Positions 18,270 to 26,397 are shown, counted from the stretch's first letter. The stretch is 64,000 nt of DNA from UBA5336 sp039818165 (GCA_039818165.1 JBCBUL010000004.1:1-64000), one strand, 5' to 3'. The notes: generated by a model from the sequence alone, not told the origin. Numbers and translations are program-made.

Positions 18270-18818
18270 ATGCGCCTGTCTGCCCTTTTCGCCCCCAAGC
18301 TGGCCGTGGCCACGGCTGCAGCCCTTTCCACAACAGGATGCGCTACGCAAACGCTTGCCGAGTTTTCGGACGCGCCACGCACGCTTGTTCTGGAAGAATA
18401 CTTCGCGGGCGAGACAACGGCCTATGGCATCTTCGAAGACCGGTTCGGCAAGGTCCGGCGCACCTTCAAGGTCAATATCACAGGCACGGTTGAAGACGGC
18501 GTGCTGACGCTGGATGAACGGTTCATCTACGATGATGGGGAACGCGACACCCGCGTATGGTCCATCGATATCCTCGGCGGCGGCGAATATCGCGGCACCG
18601 CCGGTGACGTTCCCGGCTACGCCACCGGCAAGGTCGTCGGCAATGCCTTCAACTGGAAATACAAGGTCGACCTGAAAGTTGGCGACAGCACCTGGAATGT
18701 GGGGTTTGACGACTGGATGTACCTTTTGGAAGATGGCGTCCTGATGAACCGAGCTTACGTCACCCGCTACGGCATCGAAATCGGCCAGGTCACCATCGCC
18801 TTCCAGAAACCAGAGTAA
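18270..18818 (+). CDS. DUF3833-type lipoprotein
   Basis: A 182-residue protein with a lipoprotein-like signal (ALSTTGCATQ, Cys about residue 25, a slightly unusual lipobox). The mature part, with YFAGETTAYGIFEDRFG and DWMYLLEDGVLMNRAYVTRY, matches DUF3833, predicted to be a small beta-rich envelope lipoprotein. Function unknown. The frame is open far upstream into the OYE gene, but the signal peptide fixes the start at the ATG at 18270. It ends six bases from the convergent arsM stop. Confidence 0.75.
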   Translation: MRLSALFAPKLAVATAAALSTTGCATQTLAEFSDAPRTLVLEEYFAGETTAYGIFEDRFGKVRRTFKVNITGTVEDGVLTLDERFIYDDGERDTRVWSIDILGGGEYRGTAGDVPGYATGKVVGNAFNWKYKVDLKVGDSTWNVGFDDWMYLLEDGVLMNRAYVTRYGIEIGQVTIAFQKPE

Positions 18819-18824
18819 TCGGCC

Positions 18825-19883
18825 CTAGCAGCACCCACCTACCGGGGCTGGCCCTGCGAGCTCTGCGACCTCAGCGAACACATCCGGCGCCGCGCAGCCC
18901 AGGAAAAGCCCGTAATGGGTTTTCCCGTCGCCGATGATGTCAAAGAACTCCGCAAACCGGGTCTGGGTCAGCATGGCAAGCGTATTGCCACACACGGGGA
19001 AAACACGGCCCACTTCAATCTCGTGTTCGGCATCCAGTTTGAAAACGGTTTCCATACCCGGCACGCCGCCACGATAGACCACCGCCTGACCGTAGTCTTC
19101 GCAGGCGGCATCCAGCCCTTCCAGCTTCATCAAACGCGCGGTCACGGATGCAAACCGGATGGGCTCGACCTTCGCTTTCAAACGCGGATCGATGATGGAG
19201 AGCGGCCGGTGGGAAAAAACGCGCGGATCTACAAATCCAGCATCTTTTGCAATCTGCTGGTAGTCGCCCCAGTACAAGGCGCCAGAGAGACATTCGCCAT
19301 ACAGCACGGGATCGGCTGCCAACTCCGCCGGAATGCGCCGATCCGCATAGACATCTGCAAAATAGAGTTCACCGCCCGGTTTCAGCAAATCGTATGCGGC
19401 TTTGAAAACGGCGGGCTTGTCCGTGCAGAGGTTGAACACGCAATTGGAGATGATGACGTCGAAACTGCCGGGCTCGAGATCTAACTCACCAAGTTGTTCC
19501 AGATAGCCTTCGACAAAGCGCGTATTCGGCGCGTCATAGCCGAATTGCTCAGCATGCCAGGCTTCATGATCGCGGGCCACGGCCAGTTGCTCGGGCGTCA
19601 TGTCCACCCCGGTTACGTGCCCGTCGCGCCCCACAAGGCTAGCAAGGGTAAACACGTCCCGACCGGCACCGCTGCCAAGGTCGAGTATTTTCAGCCCCTT
19701 CAGGTGGGCCGGAATGGCGAGCCCGCAGCCATAATACCGCGCCGCCACGTCATCATGCACTTTGCCAATTGCCTGTCTCAGCCAGGGTGCGGGCGCATCC
19801 AGCGTGCTGCACGCATCGGTTTTCAGGTCCGACGTACCGGTCAGCTCGGCGCCATAATAGTCTTTCACAGAGTCATGCAGCAT
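18825..19883 (-). CDS. arsM: Arsenite S-adenosylmethionine methyltransferase
   Basis: A 352-residue SAM-dependent enzyme of the ArsM/AS3MT family, which methylates As(III) in steps. The SAM site is KILDLGSGAGRDVFTLA, with VDMTPEQL after it. The four cysteines of ArsM are present: C25 (TDACST), C53 (YYGCGL), C148 (SNCVFNL) and C198 (GECLSGALYW). The 28-residue and 50-residue gaps between the first and last pairs equal those of the algal enzyme, so full activity is plausible. The C-terminal domain (CGNTLAMLTQTRFAEFF, THYGLFLGC) is also of ArsM type. Start set at MLHDSVKDYYG; upstream residues overlap the previous gene. It follows a radical SAM gene by 35 bases. Confidence 0.88.
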   Translation of the reverse strand: MLHDSVKDYYGAELTGTSDLKTDACSTLDAPAPWLRQAIGKVHDDVAARYYGCGLAIPAHLKGLKILDLGSGAGRDVFTLASLVGRDGHVTGVDMTPEQLAVARDHEAWHAEQFGYDAPNTRFVEGYLEQLGELDLEPGSFDVIISNCVFNLCTDKPAVFKAAYDLLKPGGELYFADVYADRRIPAELAADPVLYGECLSGALYWGDYQQIAKDAGFVDPRVFSHRPLSIIDPRLKAKVEPIRFASVTARLMKLEGLDAACEDYGQAVVYRGGVPGMETVFKLDAEHEIEVGRVFPVCGNTLAMLTQTRFAEFFDIIGDGKTHYGLFLGCAAPDVFAEVAELAGPAPVGGCC

Positions 19884-19918
19884 GGGGATCGGATCCGTTC
19901 GTGATAAAGTCTGCCGGT

Positions 19919-20866
19919 TCAGGCTGAGCAGCTGCCGCCGCCCAGGACGCAGAAGCTCGCGCAATAGGGATGGTTCAGGGAGACCTCGCCGCGCGCTTCC
20001 GCCAGCGTCTCTCCCAAATTGAATCGCTGGTCATAGGGAATAAGCGTACAGGCCTGCACGCTCGCGCGGCCATCGCCCTTGCGACGCACCACCATTCGCT
20101 GGCTGGCGCACATCAGAGTGTCGGGGTGTTTATCCAATATGCCCCAGCAAGCTGTCGTGATTTCCGGCGGGTCGCCATCGGCTTCCATTTCAGGAAACAG
20201 CACGAGCGAGGTTGGGTCGTCTGCGCGGGTGTCCAGCCCGATTTGGCGGATCAGAGCACCATATCCCTCGCGCGCCTCATATTCCATTTCGCCCCAAACG
20301 GTCCGCCCGGCCAGATCGACCCGAAAGCCATGGTCGGCCAGCCAGTGAAGCCCCTTCTGCGTAACGGCAAATGCGCCGTCTCCGCGTTCTTCGTCATGCA
20401 GTTTTGCTGTGTAGTGATCGAGGCTTAACCGAAGGGTCATTCGATCCCCGAAACGGTCCTTCAGATCCAGTAGACCCGCCTGGATGCGCGGACGCATCAT
20501 AGGCTGCATCGCGTTGGTGAGTACGAGTAGGCTGTGCCCCCGCGCCAGCGCGGACTCCATGATCTCAATGATTTCCGGCGCCATGAAAGGCTCACCGCCA
20601 GTTATGCCGATTTCGACGCCATGCTCGCCGGCTGCCTCGAGTTCATCGAGATACGGCTCCACATCGGCAAGCGTCAGGTAGACCAGACGGTCATTGCTGG
20701 GCGAACTCTCAATGTAGCAATTGGCGCACTCGATGTTGCAGAGCGTACCGGTGTTCAGCCACAGCGTTTTGGTGCCGTTATAGGCCACCTTCGCCCGGGC
20801 CTCGCCCTTCACAGTGGTATCCGGATCGGCAAACTTTACCGATGGTTGTATAAGCGTCGTTGTCAT
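19919..20866 (-). CDS. Radical SAM enzyme paired with arsM
   Basis: A 315-residue radical SAM protein. C43, C47 and C50 in LCNIECANCYIE form the CxxxCxxC [4Fe-4S] site; ITGGEPF is the SAM-binding motif. The C-terminal third has further cysteines (TACWGI, LMCASQ, VQACTLI) and the ending HPYCASFCVLGGGSC, which could bind an auxiliary cluster. It is 35 bases upstream of arsM on the same strand, so the two probably act together. Radical SAM enzymes beside arsM make arsenosugars (ArsS) or arsinothricin (ArsL); this one lacks the RCCLKC motif of ArsL and is not a clear ArsS. Product unknown. Confidence 0.75.
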   Translation of the reverse strand: MTTTLIQPSVKFADPDTTVKGEARAKVAYNGTKTLWLNTGTLCNIECANCYIESSPSNDRLVYLTLADVEPYLDELEAAGEHGVEIGITGGEPFMAPEIIEIMESALARGHSLLVLTNAMQPMMRPRIQAGLLDLKDRFGDRMTLRLSLDHYTAKLHDEERGDGAFAVTQKGLHWLADHGFRVDLAGRTVWGEMEYEAREGYGALIRQIGLDTRADDPTSLVLFPEMEADGDPPEITTACWGILDKHPDTLMCASQRMVVRRKGDGRASVQACTLIPYDQRFNLGETLAEARGEVSLNHPYCASFCVLGGGSCSA

Positions 20867-20882
20867 ACACCCCGAGTTAGAG

Positions 20883-20897
20883 CGTTCTTTGCGAACG
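20883..20897. promoter_or_regulatory. Inverted repeat between the radical SAM gene and uvrD
   Basis: CGTTC and GAACG face each other over TTTGC in the 126-base divergent region. It could be an operator for either gene. It does not have the GTTC-N7-GTTC layout of the alphaproteobacterial LexA box. Confidence 0.25.
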
Positions 20898-20992
20898 ATA
20901 AAGACACGAATTTGTCAGCCCGGTGTGAGGAACATCTTCTGTTGTGCCGCCATCCCCTAACACCCGCCCGCGTTCCTGCTATATTCTGGCCC

Positions 20993-23320
20993 ATGAGCGC
21001 AGAGAATCGCCCCTCCATCTCGCAGATGGCCACCGCCCGTCCCCCGCTCGCGTCGGACGACGCTGAATATCTGGACGGCCTGAACCCCGAACAGCGCGAA
21101 GCCGTGCTGACCACGGAAGGCCCCTTGCTGGTGCTGGCTGGCGCTGGCACAGGCAAAACCCGCGTGCTGACCACGCGGCTCGCCCACATCATCGCGACGC
21201 AGAAGGCGTGGCCCAGCCAGACCCTGACCGTGACTTTCACCAATAAGGCCGCGCGGGAAATGCGCGAGCGAGCATTGAGGCTGATCGGCGATGCTGGCGA
21301 AGGGTTGCGCTGGCTGGGGACGTTCCACTCGATCAGTGCGCAGATCTTGCGCAAACATGCCGAGCTCGCAGGCCTGAAATCCAGCTTCACCATTCTGGAC
21401 ACCGACGACCAGGTGCGTCTCTGCAAGCAGATCATCGAGGCCGAAAACATCGACCCGAAGCGCTGGACACCCCGCTATCTGTCCGCCCTGATTGATGGGT
21501 GGAAGAACCGCGCGCTCGTGCCTGGCAATGTGCCCGACGAGGAGGCCTACCAGTTTGCCGATGGCAAGGGCATCAAGTGTTACGAGACCTATCAAGCGCG
21601 CCTGCGCGTGCTCAATGCCTGCGACTTTGGCGATCTGCTCATCCACAACATCACCATCTTCCAGAAAAACCCCGATCTTCTTTCGGAATATCACGCAAAG
21701 TTTCGATACATTCTGGTCGACGAGTACCAGGATACGAACGTGGCCCAGTATCTCTGGCTGCGGCTGCTTGCCCAGGGCAACAGCAATATCTGCTGCGTCG
21801 GCGACGACGACCAGTCGATCTATGGCTGGCGCGGGGCGGAGGTCGACAACATCCTGCGCTTCGAGACCGACTTCCCCGGCGCGACAGTCATCCGCCTGGA
21901 GCGCAACTACCGCTCTACCCAGCATATCCTCGCCGCGGCCAGCGCCGTCATCGGCAACAATAAGGGCCGGCTCGGCAAGACGCTCTATGTGGGCGATGAC
22001 ACTGCTGCCGACCCGGACGCCAAGAAGGTGCAGGTGCGCGGGCTCTGGGATGGCGAGGCCGAGGCCCGCATGGTCGGCGACGAGGTGGAGGCCTGGGTCG
22101 CCAAGGGCGGTAAGAATGAAGACTGCGCCGTGCTGGTGCGCGCCTCCTGGCAGATGCGGGCGTTCGAAGAGCGCTTCATCATGCTCGGTATCCCCTACCG
22201 CGTGATCGGCGGGCCGCGCTTCTTCGAACGCGCCGAAATTCGCGACGCGCTCGCCTATCTCCGCCTGATCCGTTCCACCGATGACGACCTCGCCTTCGAG
22301 CGCGTGGTGAACCAGCCCAAGCGCGGGGTCGGCAATGCCTCCCTGCAAAAGCTACAGCTCTATGCCCGCGAGGATGGCCGCTCCCTCTTCACCCTGACGC
22401 CCATGGTGCTGCAAACCGATGAGATCAAAGGCACGGCCAAGCGCGGCCTCACCACCTTCATCGACCAGGTGAACATGTGGCGCGATCGCCTGACGAACGG
22501 TATGCCTGCGCCGGAGCTGCTCGAAGTGGTCCTGGAAGAGTCCGGCTACACCGACATGCTGCAGAAGGACCGCAGCCCCCAGAGCCAGACGCGCCTGGAC
22601 AACCTCAAGGAGCTGATCCGCGCCGTCAGCGAATTCGACACCCTGCCCGCCTTTCTGGAGCATGTGGAGCTCGTCATGGATGCGGGCGGGGCGGCAAATG
22701 GCGACGAGGTCCAGATCCTCACCCTGCACGGCGCCAAGGGCCTGGAATGGCCGCTGGTTTTCCTGCCGGGCTGGGAGGAGGAAGTGTTCCCGTCCAAGCG
22801 CTCCATCGATGAGAGCGGGATGAAGGGCCTGGAGGAAGAGCGGCGCCTCGCCTATGTCGGCATCACGCGCGCGCGGGAGGTCTGCCGCATCTCCTTCGTG
22901 GCCAACCGCGTCATCTATGGCCGCTGGCAGGCCGTTCTGCCGTCGCGCTTTGTCGACGAACTGCCCCATGAGCATGTGGAGGCGAGCGCGGAGACCGGCT
23001 ACTCTACCCAGCCCGGCGCCGACCAAGGCTTTACGGGAAGCGTCGAAGACCTCGGCGAGCGCTCAAGCTACACCTCGCCCGGCTGGAAGCGCTTGAAGGA
23101 AAACTCGAAATCCGGCGTCAGCGAAGCCCCACGCACCCTGGACGGCAACGCCACCCTCATCGCGACCTCGGTTGGCCAATCCGGCTTCCAGATCGGCCAA
23201 CGAGTCTTCCACGACAAATTCGGCTACGGCCACGTGGAGAAGGCAGACGGCACGAAGCTGACGGTGAAGTTCCAGACGGGCAGCAAGAAAGTGATTTCGA
23301 CGTTTCTGGTAGCGGCTTAG
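20993..23320 (+). CDS. uvrD: UvrD/PcrA-type ATP-dependent DNA helicase
   Basis: A 775-residue superfamily 1A helicase. Motifs in order: Q-motif region LNPEQREAVL, Walker A LAGAGTGKTRVL, Ia LTVTFTNKAAREMRERA, II LVDEYQDTN, III VGDDDQSIYGWRGA, IV LERNYRST, V LTLHGAKGLEWP, and VI RRLAYVGITRARE. The C-terminal 50 residues (RVFHDKFGYGHVEKADG) form the Tudor-like PcrA/UvrD tail that contacts RNA polymerase. Roles: nucleotide excision repair, mismatch repair and clearing of stalled polymerase. The frame is open about 150 codons further upstream, but that part is antisense to the radical SAM gene and not helicase-like; the ATG at 20993 is chosen. Confidence 0.93.
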   Translation: MSAENRPSISQMATARPPLASDDAEYLDGLNPEQREAVLTTEGPLLVLAGAGTGKTRVLTTRLAHIIATQKAWPSQTLTVTFTNKAAREMRERALRLIGDAGEGLRWLGTFHSISAQILRKHAELAGLKSSFTILDTDDQVRLCKQIIEAENIDPKRWTPRYLSALIDGWKNRALVPGNVPDEEAYQFADGKGIKCYETYQARLRVLNACDFGDLLIHNITIFQKNPDLLSEYHAKFRYILVDEYQDTNVAQYLWLRLLAQGNSNICCVGDDDQSIYGWRGAEVDNILRFETDFPGATVIRLERNYRSTQHILAAASAVIGNNKGRLGKTLYVGDDTAADPDAKKVQVRGLWDGEAEARMVGDEVEAWVAKGGKNEDCAVLVRASWQMRAFEERFIMLGIPYRVIGGPRFFERAEIRDALAYLRLIRSTDDDLAFERVVNQPKRGVGNASLQKLQLYAREDGRSLFTLTPMVLQTDEIKGTAKRGLTTFIDQVNMWRDRLTNGMPAPELLEVVLEESGYTDMLQKDRSPQSQTRLDNLKELIRAVSEFDTLPAFLEHVELVMDAGGAANGDEVQILTLHGAKGLEWPLVFLPGWEEEVFPSKRSIDESGMKGLEEERRLAYVGITRAREVCRISFVANRVIYGRWQAVLPSRFVDELPHEHVEASAETGYSTQPGADQGFTGSVEDLGERSSYTSPGWKRLKENSKSGVSEAPRTLDGNATLIATSVGQSGFQIGQRVFHDKFGYGHVEKADGTKLTVKFQTGSKKVISTFLVAA

Positions 23321-23500
23321 ATGCACACAGGAATTCCACAGACCAGAACCTATTACCCCACAGGTTTTTTTGACTTTTTCACATGATTTTTGCGAGTTCC
23401 TCTTTCTTCCACACAGACTCACAAGTTTTCCACTAAAATGTTGGCCGGAGCGGTTGGCATCTTTCTCGAACTACATTGTTTGTGTTTGCGACACCGAATC

Positions 23501-23640
23501 AAAAAGGTCGCCGGGGATTGGAGCCCCGACGACCCGGATGGTTCGCGCCCTACGCCGTCAGACCCGGTGGTAGGTGGCTCCCCACATCCACTCCTGTGGT
23601 CAGGAGGAACGGAGCAAAAGTCAAGCCGGGTCGCCACATA
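23501..23640 (-). ncRNA. Candidate structured small RNA with intrinsic terminator
   Basis: On the minus strand the segment ends with a strong stem GGTCG/CGACC + CGGGG/CCCCG (23506-23534, one mismatch, loop CTCCAAT) followed by TTTTTGATT, a textbook intrinsic terminator. Upstream, 23626-23635 and 23528-23537 are complementary over ten pairs (GGCGACCCGG with CCGGGTCGTC, one G-U). Inside are nested stems GCTCC/GGAGC (23577-81 with 23611-15) and CTCCTG/CAGGAG (23591-96 with 23601-06). A second CCGGGTC copy (23561-67) can replace the closing stem. TTGGGT and TCCTAT, 17 bases apart just upstream, could be the promoter. Length near 140 bases. A divergent 6S RNA is one possibility. The stretch 23321-23500 beside it shows nothing else. 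Confidence 0.5.
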
Positions 23641-23650
23641 GGAGGACACA

Positions 23651-23863
23651 ATGTCCGACGACCCAAAAAAGCCTAGCAGCTCACTTAGTGAAGAAGATGC
23701 CAAAGAGATTCTACGGCTTCACCGACTAGGCTGGTTTCAAAACCGCATCGCGGCAAAGTTTGACGTAAACCCTGGTCGCGTAAGCGAAGTCATTCATGGC
23801 CATCGCTTTCCGCATCTCACTAAACCACACGACGGAGATTTGGATGCCTCTGGTCTCTTCTAG
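23651..23863 (+). CDS. Small helix-turn-helix protein
   Basis: A 70-residue protein with a very good ribosome site (AGGAGG, five bases before the ATG). Residues about 13-52 (LSEEDAKEILRLHRLGW, FQNRIAAKFDVNPGRVSEVI, HGHRF) form a Homeodomain-like HTH, with NPGRVSEV as the recognition helix. Such domains occur in phage and recombination proteins and as stand-alone regulators. It overlaps the next gene by 20 bases, so the two are probably co-translated. Its start region overlaps the presumed promoter of the minus-strand RNA, so mutual control is possible. Looks like an accessory islet behind uvrD. Confidence 0.65.
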   Translation: MSDDPKKPSSSLSEEDAKEILRLHRLGWFQNRIAAKFDVNPGRVSEVIHGHRFPHLTKPHDGDLDASGLF

Positions 23864-24026
23864 TGCAATTTCGCGCATCGAATGGTCCGGTGGGACGCTC
23901 TCGATCTGGTTCATACCAAGTGGTCGATATGACTACGAAGGAGTGCCTCAGAGTGTTTACAGCGCTTTCTTAGCGTCCCCTTCGAAAGGCCAATTCTACA
24001 ACGATTATATCAAGGATCGTTACTAG
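23844..24026 (+). CDS. KTSC-domain protein
   Basis: A 60-residue protein that is almost entirely a KTSC domain: VSSSAISRIEWSGGTLSIWF, SGRYDYEGVPQSVYSAFLAS, and KGQFYNDYIKDRY. KTSC domains are found in small proteins of phages and bacteria and fused to lysyl-tRNA-synthetase-like proteins; the function is not settled. GGAGATTTGG precedes the ATG at 23844. The frame is open 16 codons upstream but that part lies within the preceding gene. Together with the small HTH gene it forms a two-gene islet. Confidence 0.75.
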   Translation: MPLVSSSAISRIEWSGGTLSIWFIPSGRYDYEGVPQSVYSAFLASPSKGQFYNDYIKDRY

Positions 24027-24034
24027 ACCGTCGG

Positions 24035-24060
24035 GGCGTCGCAACGTTTGTTGCGGCGCC
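24035..24060. terminator. Hairpin between convergent genes
   Basis: GGCG-T-CGCAAC pairs with GTTGCG-G-CGCC around the loop GTTT, exactly filling the gap between the KTSC stop and the convergent redoxin stop. It lacks a T-run on either strand, so it may be a weak bidirectional terminator or a 3' end stabiliser. Confidence 0.45.
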
Positions 24061-24606
24061 TCACCACTTAATCGAACACCCCATGCTCGGCGTTTGGTCG
24101 CGTGGGCCTTCGCCCGTTTCGGCAATCAGACCCATGGCGTCCACCAGTTCCCGCGTGCAGCCTGAAGGGTCGCCCATGCGGGCATCGTCCAGCCGGCCGC
24201 GGTATTGCAGCTCACCCGAAGCGTTCAGGCCAAAGAAGTCCGGCGTGCAGACCGCGCCCCAGGCGCGCGCCACCGCCCCGCCCTCATCCACCAAATAGGG
24301 AAACGTAAAACCATGGGCGGCGGCAAACTCCGCCATCTTGTCCGGCGCATCGGCGGGATAGGCGCGATAATCATTCGGCATCACGGCGAGCACGCCGATG
24401 CCCTCCCCCATCAGCTCCGCCGCATCGCGCGCCAGCCGGTCCGCAATCGCCTTCACATAGGGGCAATGGTTGCAGATGAAGGCGACGAGAAGGCCCTTCG
24501 AGCCCAAATGCTCCGACATTGTGACCGAGACCCCCGCAGGGTCTGCCAGCGTGAAGTCCGGCGCTTTCCAGCCAAATTCGCAAATCGGCGTGTCCTTCAG
24601 GGCCAT
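24061..24606 (-). CDS. Thioredoxin-fold redoxin (AhpC/TSA-like)
   Basis: A 181-residue cytosolic protein. The active-site segment LVAFICNHCPYVKAIADRLA has the CNHC pair at the N-terminus of a helix, a signature of a widespread thioredoxin-family group with unknown partners. WKAPDFTLAD and CTPDFFGLNASGELQYRGRL (with the cis-Pro) complete the fold. It presumably reduces disulfides or peroxides, but the substrate is unknown. AGGAGACACCTG precedes the ATG at 24606. Confidence 0.85.
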   Translation of the reverse strand: MALKDTPICEFGWKAPDFTLADPAGVSVTMSEHLGSKGLLVAFICNHCPYVKAIADRLARDAAELMGEGIGVLAVMPNDYRAYPADAPDKMAEFAAAHGFTFPYLVDEGGAVARAWGAVCTPDFFGLNASGELQYRGRLDDARMGDPSGCTRELVDAMGLIAETGEGPRDQTPSMGCSIKW

Positions 24607-24655
24607 CAGGTGTCTCCTTTTCCCCTCTGCGCCAGACTAAGCCCAGCCTGCAAGG

Positions 24656-25618
24656 TCACGCAAACGTCCGCGCGATGGCCTCGCCAATCGATACAGGCGG
24701 CACAAAGCCGAGCCGCTCGCCCAGCCGCTCCCCGGACATATCGAGCGCAACCGCCAATTTCAGCCGTGAGACCGCCTTTGCCAGCGCCCCATCCTCGCCC
24801 TGCGAGGTGCGCACCTCACCGGACCAACGAAAATGGTCTGCCAAACGCGCGATCCAGTCGCGATGGGAGACCGGCGCGAAATCCACAACGTTGAAGACCT
24901 CTCGCGCCGCCGCAGGATGCGCGGCTGCCAGCGCGATAGCCGCCCCCACATTCTCCTCGAATCCGTATGTCGTGACCCAATCGAGCCAAGCCGCCGGCGC
25001 CTCTATCGCATCTGCGCCCGCGCGCATCGGTGCGGCCATCCATTCAAAACGCCTTTGGCGGTCATTCGGGCCAAATACCATGGGCAATCGCAGAATCGTC
25101 CACGGCGTCTGCATCGCGCGCACGACAGTCTCGATGGGGATCTTGTCATATGTGTCCATCCAGGCGTCATCCGCATCGACAGCGCGCGGCTGGGCCCCGC
25201 GATAGGGGAACCTGCTTGTCCGCAGGGGCGCGCGCTCTGTGATCGGCCCGTTCCAAACCGGCTGGGGCTCCCGCCCATGTATCGCGCCATAGGCGGCATA
25301 AACGTCCGACGAACTGACAAGCACATATCGCTCGATGCGCCCCTCCAGCGCTTCCAGAAGCGGCGCCGTGGTTTCCAGCGCATAGGCCAGCACATCGATG
25401 ACGCAATCGATGGCTTCGCTTTCCACCAGGGCGCGTATGGACTGTGTGTCTGTCCTGTCCGCCAGGATATGCCGCACATCTGGGGGCGCGCCCGGCTGCG
25501 CGGTTCTGGAAACGCTGACGACCTGGTGTCCGGCACGCGTCAGCTCACGCACGGCCGCATTCCCAATCATGCCGCCTGCTCCGAGCACCAGGATACGCCG
25601 GGGTTCAATCGCGTTCAC
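24656..25618 (-). CDS. NAD-dependent epimerase/dehydratase family protein
   Basis: A 320-residue extended short-chain dehydrogenase. The dinucleotide loop is ILVLGAGGMIGNAAVRELTR (GxxGxxG), followed by VLVSSSDVYAAYG and WTILRLPMVFGPND. The catalytic YxxxK is not obvious (the DTYDKIPIE stretch has Tyr and Lys but wrong spacing), so catalytic competence is uncertain; it may be an atypical NAD(P)-binding family member. It lies 49 bases upstream of the redoxin gene on the same strand. Confidence 0.75.
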   Translation of the reverse strand: MNAIEPRRILVLGAGGMIGNAAVRELTRAGHQVVSVSRTAQPGAPPDVRHILADRTDTQSIRALVESEAIDCVIDVLAYALETTAPLLEALEGRIERYVLVSSSDVYAAYGAIHGREPQPVWNGPITERAPLRTSRFPYRGAQPRAVDADDAWMDTYDKIPIETVVRAMQTPWTILRLPMVFGPNDRQRRFEWMAAPMRAGADAIEAPAAWLDWVTTYGFEENVGAAIALAAAHPAAAREVFNVVDFAPVSHRDWIARLADHFRWSGEVRTSQGEDGALAKAVSRLKLAVALDMSGERLGERLGFVPPVSIGEAIARTFA

Positions 25619-25712
25619 TCAAGCCTCCCATGGAGATGACAGCCTAACCGCGACAGCCGCATTTTCCGACACCTTATCCAACCCCTTTGCTACCGGGCGT
25701 ATACTCTGCCCC

Positions 25713-26150
25713 ATGGAAGCCCTGCGCGACCCCTTCTCCCGGGCTCACCCGTTTTTCTGGCCGGTCCTGTGGCTGAGCCTGCGTGCATTTGTGCGCTGGA
25801 CCGGTCGCATGATGGACGAGGGCCACGCTTTTGCCGGGCTGCGCATCGAGGTCACCTGGTATGGCTGGATCCATGTCGAGGCGATTGACCTGTCCGAGGC
25901 GGGCAAGGATTTCCGCCGCCATATGATGGGCGTTGCCCGCGACGATGGCTGGAACGTGCTGGACAGCGCGGCGGCGCGGGTGGATGCCCTGCTGAGCCCC
26001 CAAGACTTACTTCTTTTCCCTGAAACCGATGACAATCGGGTGCCTGCATTCTTGGTGATCGCGCCTGAATTGGACGCGCCCAAACACAAAGGAACCGGCC
26101 CGCCCCTTGGGCCGACCCCTCTCCCGCACGCCGGGCGAGGGGCGCTCTGA
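25713..26150 (+). CDS. Hypothetical protein
   Basis: A 145-residue protein that I do not recognise. It is rich in Trp and Arg near the start (FFWPVLWLSLRAFVRWTGR), possibly one amphipathic or membrane-associated helix, then a mixed region. The last 25 residues are Pro/Gly-rich and encoded by a GC-rich imperfect inverted repeat (CCCCTC...GAGGGG, 26117-26140), which may have extended the frame. The ATG at 25713 is the first with TATACTC-like promoter sequence close upstream; an open frame continues upstream, antisense to the epimerase gene. Confidence 0.5.
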   Translation: MEALRDPFSRAHPFFWPVLWLSLRAFVRWTGRMMDEGHAFAGLRIEVTWYGWIHVEAIDLSEAGKDFRRHMMGVARDDGWNVLDSAAARVDALLSPQDLLLFPETDDNRVPAFLVIAPELDAPKHKGTGPPLGPTPLPHAGRGAL

Positions 26151-26238
26151 GTCTGCCAATTCGTTTACCGCCCGGGCGACGCCCTGCGCGGTCGCAAGCG
26201 CTGGTGTCACCGTAACTCTTGGCCTAGATGCAGGCGCA

Positions 26239-26397
26239 ATGTCTCCCATTGCTCGTATCCGCTCCGGCATCGCTTATCTGAATGCCAATCGTGCGCGCCT
26301 GTTCTGGTGGTGGATCGCCTACCAATCGATCAAGGGCGTGATCACGCTGAGCCTGATCTGGATCCCTTTGTTCCTGCTCTGGCTGCGCAATGAATAA
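26239..26397 (+). CDS. Small single-pass membrane protein
   Basis: A 52-residue protein with one strong hydrophobic segment (about residues 26-48, SIKGVITLSLIWIPLFLLWL) and a basic N-terminal part. It overlaps the start of the DUF454 gene by eight bases, suggesting co-translation. Function unknown. The frame is open upstream to 26107, but the Met at 26239 gives the only protein-like start. Confidence 0.5.
   Translation: MSPIARIRSGIAYLNANRARLFWWWIAYQSIKGVITLSLIWIPLFLLWLRNE

Noticed and set aside
20883..20897. LexA (SOS) box upstream of uvrD
   Set aside because: The repeat is CGTTC-N5-GAACG, not GTTC-N7-GTTC of Alphaproteobacteria, so it is listed only as an inverted repeat.
20534..20992. Open frame extending the helicase gene about 150 codons upstream
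   Set aside because: It is antisense to the radical SAM gene and unlike any helicase; the family start is near 20993.
20957..22348. 463-codon open frame on the minus strand inside uvrD
   Set aside because: High-GC antisense shadow of a clear helicase gene; no recognisable domain.
23506..23534. Partial tRNA or att site
   Set aside because: The loop CTCCAAT resembles a T-loop, but no D or anticodon arm fits around it and the T-run fits a terminator.
23476..23676. 66-codon plus-strand frame across the candidate small RNA
   Set aside because: Basic, repeat-like composition that follows from the RNA's GC stems; no ribosome site and it overlaps a better-supported HTH gene.
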